Source of the DNA: Miscanthus floridulus
Lineage: Eukaryota > Streptophyta > Magnoliopsida > Poales > Poaceae
Direction of reading: 5' to 3'
Assembly (NCBI RefSeq): GCF_019320115.1
Contig: NC_089583.1
Span: 79,625,928-79,689,927, forward strand
DNA: 64,000 nucleotides
Both the position numbers and the translations under genes were made by a program. The first letter of the stretch is position 1, and each line of letters opens with the position of its first letter. The notes below the pieces were generated by a model. The model had not been told where the DNA came from and ran no database searches. It saw only the letters and a program-made list of their open reading frames with translations. This document shows positions 57,232-64,000 of the stretch, piece by piece.

Positions 57232-60200
57232 TTAAGGATCGGCGGCTGGTGCGGGAGGGACCACCTCTTCTTCGAACAGCTTGGCCAACGCGGTGCCAGG
57301 TGCCTCGGCCGCCTCCAACAGCCTCACGACCTCTGCATCAGCCTCCTCGTCATCTTCTGGCAACACGTAGCCATCGCTGACAGCCTCGAGGTTGATGGCG
57401 TAGTGCGAGGAGACGACGGCCAGGGCGCGCTTGACACCCGTGTGCAACGCCCCTCGGAGTCTCTCGCGGACGTGGCCGCTCAACGCGATGAGGCGGCTCC
57501 CAAGGGAGCTAGCTGATTGGACCTCCTCGATGTCCAGAGCCTCGCAGGCAGACCGGACAGCGCTGCGCAGCGCCTCGTGCTCCCGGACCTCGACATCCAG
57601 CGCTGCTTGCGCCGCAACGGAGGCCCCAGCCGCCTGGGAGGCCTCTTTCTCCAGATCTACGTCGCAGCAAGGGGCCAGGGGTCAAGCGCGAACCAGGACA
57701 AAAAGAGCAAATGGAACGAGGAACATGGTTCAGCGGAACTTACCCTCGGCCTTGCCCTTCCAGGCTGAGACCTCGACCCGAGAGGCCTCGGCCGCCTTGG
57801 TAGCCTCTGCCAGGGCGACTTTTGTCGCCTGATGCTCGCTCTGCTCCGCACCCAGCTGCCCGGCTGTAGCCTTCGCAGAGGCCGTCGCTTCCTGGGCCCG
57901 AAGCCTGAAGGAGTCTCGCTCCTCCTCCAGTTCCTTGATCTTGGCCACTAGAGGGGCGGACTGCTCCTTAACCATGGCCAACTCCGCCTGAATGTCGGCA
58001 CAACGAAGGCGGAGGTCCTCCACTTCCGCACTCCGCGCCGACAATAGTCCCTGGGCATCGGCAAGCAAGCCCTTCTGGCGCCGGAGCTGGTCCCAGATAT
58101 CCCTCTCATTTCGCAGGAACACCGATTTCCCAAGGGATCGGGTCTCGAGCTCCTAAGGAGGCAAAACAAAAAACACACGTCAAAACACTGCGAGCGGGCT
58201 CGGAGAGAAAACGACGCGGCACGAGAGGGGAAAGTACTCACCCGGGTGACACCAGGCAAGTCCCTTTCCATGACAGTCATCGCTGTCTGCAACGACCGCA
58301 CGGCCAATCGGCGATACTCCTCGAGGGTATCCCAACGCCCCCCTCGGCGACGTCCTCAAGGGCGAACACAGGCTCCCCTTCGGGATCAGCCTGGTCCCGC
58401 CAGAAAACACGCGGGAAGTTCCACCCACGGGGCTCGGGCCGTAGCGGGACAAGGGCCGAACTCCCCTCGGCAGGATCTGGGACTTGTTGCTCCGCGGTAC
58501 TGGCCGCCTCGACGTCCGCCGCCTCCTTCCCTCGGGAGGAATCATCAGACGAAATTGTCTGAACCAGGGGCGGCGCCAAAATTTGCCCCGTCTCCACCTC
58601 CATCGCCTCGGTCTCGACGGACCCGAGGGCTCCGGCCTCCGCCATCTCTACCTTGATGGCCTCGGCGTCCACCGCCCTGACGTCGGAGGTCTTGGGGGCT
58701 CCGGCCTCGCCCTCAGTGGCCTCGGCAATAGCAGACGCCCCAGCCTCCTTCGCGGCCGCCTCGGCCCCCTGTTCCTGGGCAGCCTCCTCCTCCACTCGCT
58801 CCGCGGCCGCCTCGGCCCCCTGTTCCTGGGCAGCCGCCTCCTCCGAAACGGCCTCACCCGACGCCGCGCCACGTCGCGCGTCAGCCTGCGCCTCCGCTGC
58901 CTGATGGGCGGAGGAGCTAACGTTCACCTTGAGCGCCTTACGGGGCGCCAAGGGAGGGTCTCCCACCTGAAGCGTCTGGCTGCAAGAAAAGACACTCCCA
59001 AGGTCAACATGCAACCAAGGGGCAAACAAGAAGCGGACTCCGCCAGGAAAGACGCTTACCGCGAACGGGGATGCAACCGCTTCGACACCGTCCGCCTCCT
59101 CTGCAACGGCGGCGGTGGTGGCAGCAGCACGGCCTCGGTGTCCACCAGCGCCAGCTGGTCCCCGTCGGGCCCCGGAACCTCCTCGACCCTTCGCGGAGAT
59201 AATGGGGTCGCCCCCACCGTCACCCGCTCAACCTCCACCGTCGAACCCATCGGGCCGACGGCACGCTCCTCCGACACCCGCGCCTCGGGTGTGCCGGCCT
59301 CGGTGCCGGGACGGGCCACCACTGGCCCCGGGACACCTCCTCCTCCTCCTAGGGGCGTCAGGCTCCTTGCCGGCGCCCCGGGAACCATCTCCCTGATGTC
59401 GGGGAGGTGTTCCAGGCAGGCCGTCCCCACCTCGCGCCCACCGCCGTCGCTCGAAGAATCCGACACCGACGACGAGGGAGACGGCTCCAAAGGGAGACCG
59501 TCGAGCCTCTGGCGCCGGCGACGGGCGTCCAGCTGTTCGCGCGCGAGGATCTTCTTCGTGCGCTTCGCCTCCTGGGCATCTTTCTTCTTCTTCTCCTCCT
59601 CGGCACGCGCCCTGTTCACGGATCGCCGCCGGGCGTCCTCAGGAACGGGCGGCGGGGAGCCTCGCACGTCTCTTATCCCCTGTGAGAACGACGAAGTAAG
59701 ACAACAGACCAAAAAGGCGAAAAACAAGAAGGACGCGGAAGCCTCGACAACATCCAACTTACCAGCGAGACATACCCCCGCGACGGGCGCATCGGGAACG
59801 GCATCAAGTCATCGAGCCTCGGCTTCCCGTCTACCGCCTCCCTCACCCGACGCAGGGTCTCGTCATCGGTAAGGGCGAAGGCGGACATCTTGGTACCGGC
59901 GACCGGGTCGCTCGGCGTCATCTCGAACAGCCGCCGCCGCCGGGCCATTAGCGGCAACACCCTCCGGCGGTGAAAGGCCGCCACGACCACGGCCGCCGAA
60001 AGGCCGCAGTCACGCAGCTTCCCCAAGGCCCTCAAGAGCGGTTCCAGCCTAGGCTGGTCGACCTTGATGACGCCGTACCCCCATTTCTCCGGTTGACTCT
60101 CTACAACCCGCCCGGTATAAGGGGGAAGTCCTCCGCCGTCGTTGCGGAGGTAGAACCAGCCGTCATACCAACGACGGTTGGACATTGACAGCTGGGCCGG

Positions 60201-60680
60201 GATGTAGAGGGACTGCCGGTCTTGGCGCACGTGGAGGGTGCAGCTGCCGGCCCTCTGCGCCTTCCGAGCCCCCCTCGTCCCCCCCGGCTTGGAGGTGAAC
60301 GTCGCGCGGAACAAATGGAGCCACAACTCCCAGTGGGGAGCGATCCCCAGATACCCCTCGCAGACGGCGACGAAGATGGCCGCCTGCGCGATGGAGTTGG
60401 GGCTGAAATTGTGCAGCTCCACGCCATAGTAGTGCGGGAGTGCCCGCATGAAGCTATCCGCCGGCGACCCGAAGCCTCGCTCGTGGAAGACGACGAAGCT
60501 CACCACGTAACCGTCGCGCGGCCTCGGCTCCGACTCGTCCCCCGGAGCAATCCACTCCGGCTCGTCGGGGTCGGTGATCGGGCGAAGAAGACCGGCCTCC
60601 ACGAGCGACTGCAGCTTCTCCTCGGTGACGTCAGACCGCTCCCAGGGATCCGCCGGGAGGATGACGGGACCACCAGCCAT
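57232..60680 (-). CDS. Five-exon antisense gene inside the Gypsy element (putative gypsy-type transposon domain + coiled coil)
   Basis: Minus-strand exons: 60680-59763, 59679-59060, 58979-58242, 58152-57744, 57656-57232. All introns are GT-AG and the phases agree (0, 2, 0, 1). The start MAGGPVILPADPWERSDV fits better than an upstream ATG at 60749 in purine-rich leader. Residues about 1-306 carry GYVVSFVVFHERGFGSPADSF, LPHYYGVELHNFSPNSIAQ and FVAVCEGYLGIAPHWELWLHLF. From memory this is the putative gypsy-type transposon family (Pfam PF04195) found antisense in Tat elements. The middle is basic, then acidic/Ala-Glu-rich (EEAAAQEQGAEAAAERVEEE). Exons 4-5 form a coiled coil (RLRCADIQAELAMVKEQ, VAKIKELEEERDSF). 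Length is about 1036 aa if one base missing from a G-run near 58336-58341 is allowed for; as written, exon 3 shifts there. Role unknown. Confidence 0.7.
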
Positions 60681-60843
60681 TGCGCGGCGGAGGACGCTGC
60701 TACAGCGGTAATCTCTCCCCCTCTCTCTTTCGATCTCTCGCCCTCGCACTTCTCTTCCCCGGCGCTCTATGCTCTCAGCGACGGCACGGAGGCAGCAAAG
60801 GCGAACGCGGAAAAGGTAAGGAGGGAGAGGGCGAGGCTGTTTG

Positions 60844-60853
60844 CGTATTTATG
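60844..60853 (-). promoter_or_regulatory. TATA-like box for the antisense gene
   Basis: On the minus strand GCATAAATACG lies about 165 bp before the MAGGP start codon. A purine-rich leader (GAGAGATCGAAAGAGAGAGG) follows. Prediction from sequence only. Confidence 0.45.
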
Positions 60854-61099
60854 CAGGGACGAATCGAAACCACCGGGCGACGAAATCGGGGAAGTTTCCC
60901 CCAGGAAATCCGGCGCGGTTATCCAGATCCGGTCTTACCGCCCACTCCCTCCTCATTAATTGCGCGTGCAGTTACGTCCCGTTGACTGACGCCATGTCGC
61001 GCCCAACCGCAGCAGCAGCAGGCGCCGTTTCACCTCCCCGAAAAAACTGCCTCAAAAGGCGCGCCTGCCGTTGCTAACCGCAGGGAGAGAGGTAACCCC

Positions 61100-63120
61100 C
61101 ACCCGATTCCTTTCGGACAAAGGAACCAGGCCCCAAGCCCGTTACGGTCCAGGGGTTCGAAGGCTGGGCCCCCAGGGGTTTCGACAGCCGCCCTAGGACA
61201 ACAGAGTCAGGGGCGACTACGGGCGAGCCTATGCGAGGCCGAGGCCCAAGCAAGCGAAACGCTTGGGATGCCCTGTGTCGTGTCCGAGACCGGCAGGGAA
61301 GTCTCCGAATGGGATCCCACCGTAGGGAGGCACCGAGCCACCGAGGCCCAGCGAACGGCCTCGGCACCCACTAGAGAAACCCTCCGGTACTCTTGGAGCG
61401 CGTCTCCGGACCGCTAGCCGACCCCCAGCGAACGGGGTACGGGCCTCCACTCGGACTTACCCGATAACAGCTCACCGGAAATGCCGTCGCTCGCGCCCAC
61501 CGAGGGTAGCGTGGCATCTTCCACCCCTCCTTCCGAGCGAAAAGGAAGCGCGAGGGTCGAACAAAAAGTCAGGAGAATCCCTGACGGCCCTCTTGCTCCG
61601 TGCAGAGGCTAAGGGACTCTTCCTGCGACACATTGCCGAATCCCAGCGACTTGGGCTCGCACACGAGGGGGCTCGGCAATACAAACCCTCCTTCCGAGCG
61701 AAAAGGAAGCGCGAGGGTCGAACAAAAAGTCAGGAGAATCCCTGACGGCCCTCTTGCCCCGTGCAGAGGCTAAGGGACTCTTCCTGCGACACATTGCCGA
61801 ATCCCAGCGACTTGGGCTCGCACACGAGGGGGCTCGGCAATACAAACCCTCCTTCCAAGCGAAAAGGAAGCGCGGGGGTCGTTCAAAAAGCCGGAAGAAC
61901 TCCTGACGGCCCTCTTGCTCCGTGCAAAGGCTAGGGAGCTCCTTCTGCAAAAAGACACCGAGACCCCGCGACCTAGGCTCGCACCCGAGGGGGGCTCGGC
62001 AGTCAGACCCTCACACGCGAGGGGCGAACCAAAAGCCAGGGGACCTCTGACCGCTCTCTTGCTCCGCGCGAGAGACTCGGGGGCCCTCCTGCAACTTTGC
62101 CGAGACCCAGCAGCTCAGGCTCGCACACGAGTGGGCTCGGCAAACAGCCCCCCCCCGTCCGAGCGAAAAGGACGGGCGGGGGACGGGCCAAAAAGACGGG
62201 AGGACCCCTGACCGCCCTCTCGCTCCGTGCGGAGGCTCGGGGGCTCTTCCTGCACCCGAGATAAAGACAAGCGACCCAAGCCCGTTACGGTCCAGGGGTT
62301 CGAAGGCTGGGCCCCCAGGGGTTTCGACAGCCGCCCCAGGGCAAAAGAGTCAGGGACGACTACGGGCAAGCCTGTATGAGCATGCCCTGTGTCGTGTCCG
62401 AGACCGGCAGGGAAGTCTCCGAATGGGATCCCACCGTAGGGAGGCACCGAGCCACCGAGGCCCAGCGAACGGCCTCGGCACCCACTAGAGAAACCCTCCG
62501 GTACTCTTGGAGCGCGTCTCCGGACCGCAAGCCGACCCCCAGCGAACGGGGTACGGGCCTCCACTCGGACTTACCCGATAGCAGCTCACCGGAAATGCCG
62601 TCGCTCGCGCCCACCGAGGGTAGCGTGGCATCTTCCACCCCTCCTTCCAAGCGAAAAGGAAGCGCGAGGGTCGAACAAAAAGTCAGGGGAATCCCTGACG
62701 GCCCTCTCGCTCCGCGCAGAGGCTAAGGGACTCTTCCTGCAACACTTTGCCGAGACCCAGCGGCTCAGACTCGCACACGAGGGGTCTCGGCAAAACAAAC
62801 CCTCCTTCCGAGCGAAAAGGAAGCGCGAGGGTCGAATAAAAAGTCAGGAGAATCCCTGACGGCCCTCTTGCTCCGCACAGAGGCTAAGGGACTCTTCCTG
62901 CGACACTTTGCCGAGACCCAGCGGCTCAGACTCGCACACGAGGGGTCTCGGCAAAACAAACCCTCCTTCCGAGCGAAAAGGAAGCACGAGGGTCGAATAA
63001 AAAGTCGGGTGAACCCCTGACGGCCCTCTCGCTCCAGGCGGAGGCTAAGGGGCTCTTCCCGCAGCATCGTCGAGGCCCTGCGATCCGAACTCGCACCCAC
63101 GGGCCCGGCAAACACAATGT
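61100..63120 (+). repeat. Nested tandem repeats before the Gypsy 3' LTR
   Basis: A unit of about 161 bp starting CCCTCCTTCCGAGCG is repeated at about 61525, 61685, 61846 and (diverged) 62006 and 62145, then again at about 62637, 62799 and 62961. A second block of about 400 bp (CCCGTTACGGTCCAGGGG...) precedes each array, at about 61138-61524 and 62281-62636. The structure is therefore two rounds of block plus array. Short minus-strand frames here only reflect the repeat. Confidence 0.88.
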
Positions 63121-63313
63121 AACTCCCCACTCGAAAGAGAGAAAAGCCCCTGGAGAAGTGAAATCACTCCTCCAGGGCCTCGGGGGCTACACCCGGCGGG
63201 TGCGCTCGCGCGCACCCACCGAAACCTCGAAGACAAAACACCATCCCGACAGGAACTATCAAGAGCCAATTCTCGTCAGAACCTCAGGGGGAGTGCCTCC
63301 ACTCCCCCCAAGG

Positions 63314-63325
63314 CTCGGGGGCTAC
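63314..63325 (+). other. Polypurine tract region of the Gypsy element
   Basis: CTCGGGGGCTAC lies directly before the LTR start TGTCGGATACC. It is the expected place for the plus-strand primer; the tract is G-rich but broken by pyrimidines. Confidence 0.6.
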
Positions 63326-64000
63326 TGTCGGATACCGTGAGAAGGGGTACCCCAAGCAAGACCCAAAAAAGCAACTGCTTACACTTCGTAAAGATCGAAA
63401 CCAGCTAAACGCTGCTGGCCTCGGCCGATTCTCCGACTCGCCCGAGGCTCCAAGGGCCTCGGCCGATTCTCCGACTCGCCCGAGGCCCATCGCCGCGGGC
63501 CTCGGCCGATTCTCCGACTCGCCCGAGGCCCATCGCCGCAGGCCTCGGCCGATTCTCCGATTCGCCCGAGGCCTCCTCGCTACGGGCCTCGGCCGATTCC
63601 CCGTCAAAGGCCTCGGCCAGGCCACCGACCCTCTGTCTCGCGCAAGGCGGGCTCGGCAGCACTCCGCCACCTCTTCCTTCTCCCGTCCCTCTGGCAAAAC
63701 GTCGTGTCACGACAACTCAGCCAACTGCTGCCCCTGACAACAGCCGCACGCCCGGCACAGTACAGCAGAATGGCCGATGGGACAGGAGGCAGGACTGGGC
63801 AGGGGTTGCCCGCCACTGTACTAACCACCGTGACGCCCATGCCTCACTATGCTGCCAACTCCTGCACCGAGGACAATGCAGCGTGGGAAGCCACATCTGG
63901 GCTACTGTAGCCTCGGGATCAGTACCCAAGGCCAATAACTCCCCCCAAGGACCTCGACAGTTTGCTTCACGGGCTCGGCAGCCTGAGGGTCCATGACCAC
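63326..64000 (+). repeat. 3' LTR of Gypsy element (partial, runs off window)
   Basis: Starts TGTCGGATACCGTGAGAAGG right after the polypurine tract. It contains the minisatellite at 63418-63612. Its end lies beyond 64000. Confidence 0.75.
63418..63612 (+). repeat. Minisatellite in the Gypsy LTR
   Basis: Five head-to-tail units of GGCCTCGGCCGATTC(T/C)CCG followed by (A/T)CTCGCCCGAGGC and a variable spacer, spaced about 36-42 bp. GCCTCGG at one side and CCGAGGC at the other let each unit fold as a hairpin. Confidence 0.88.

Larger units (their letters stand above)
52031..64000 (+). mobile_element. Tat-lineage Ty3/Gypsy retrotransposon (5' end in gap, 3' end off window)
   Basis: Domain order is protease, reverse transcriptase, RNase H, a second (archaeal-type) RNase H, then integrase. 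RT before integrase defines Gypsy and the double RNase H marks the Tat group (Retand/Grande/RIRE2 type). Beyond pol come a long non-coding stretch, a gene on the opposite strand, tandem repeats, a polypurine tract and the 3' LTR start. Pol has only one stop and one homopolymer shift, so this copy is far younger than the Copia element. Its age cannot be estimated because only one LTR is partly visible. Confidence 0.9.

Noticed and set aside
58484..59872. 462-aa plus-strand frame under the antisense gene
   Set aside because: It is the complementary shadow of exons 2-3 of the minus-strand gene and crosses its introns; its content is Ser/Arg-rich with no domain.
61472..63130. Several similar short minus-strand frames
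   Set aside because: They recur with the 161-bp tandem unit and are shadows of the repeat.
63418..63612. CRISPR-like repeat and spacer pattern
   Set aside because: The units are palindromic minisatellite copies with near-identical spacers in a plant LTR. There are no cas genes and the genome is eukaryotic.

Overview
The window is nuclear DNA from a grass. Exons are GC-rich and rice/maize/sorghum-like, introns hold several MITE families, and Copia and Gypsy retrotransposons of grass type are nested in one another. A panicoid grass (sorghum, sugarcane or Miscanthus type) is the likeliest source, inferred from repeat style and not proven. Only two ordinary host genes are supported: an eight-exon CER1/GL1-type wax alkane synthase gene at 10376-15937 (+, 620 aa, no interruption) and a small one-exon atypical bHLH gene at 19449-19688 (-, 79 aa). 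Nearly everything else is mobile DNA or decayed copies of it.

Layout. 1-4830: a 590-bp foldback element, a Tourist-like MITE, two copies of a ~120-bp MITE, a chimeric patch of LINE and coiled-coil gene fragments, a GC-rich putative element with TGTTGCA repeats, a Stowaway MITE and long AT microsatellites. 5512-9842: a DNA transposon with ~280-bp inverted ends and a broken multi-exon plant mobile domain (PMD) gene. It ends about 280 bp upstream of the TATA box of the wax gene. 10123-16160: the wax gene; its 2.4-kb intron 4 holds a hAT element with a perfect 8-bp target duplication. 16280-18950: LINE pieces interrupted by a MITE and CACTA-like elements. 19449-19800: the bHLH gene and its TATA box.

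22309-39587: one old Copia retrotransposon, identified by matching GAATG target duplications. Its 3' LTR was later split by two solo LTRs, a 4.06-kb one (TSD GACAC) and a 2.39-kb one (TSD CCATC). 39977-43356: a Pack-MULE with a near-perfect 9-bp target duplication that carries a dead F-box/kelch gene copy; a solo LTR sits in its right inverted repeat. 43824-51700: further inverted-repeat DNA elements, two Stowaway MITEs, a 654-bp palindromic element and small MITEs. 51931-52030 is a 100-N assembly gap.

52031-64000: a Tat-type Ty3/Gypsy retrotransposon running off the right edge. Its pol is nearly intact (one stop, one A-run indel). Downstream lies a five-exon gene on the opposite strand whose splice phases all agree, then nested tandem repeats, a polypurine tract and the start of the 3' LTR with its own minisatellite.

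No CRISPR, rRNA or tRNA gene was seen. The most noteworthy item is the opposite-strand gene inside the Gypsy element (57232-60680). Antisense ORFs are known in the Tat lineage but their role is unsettled. This copy looks transcribable: it has a TATA-like box, consistent introns and one homopolymer indel.
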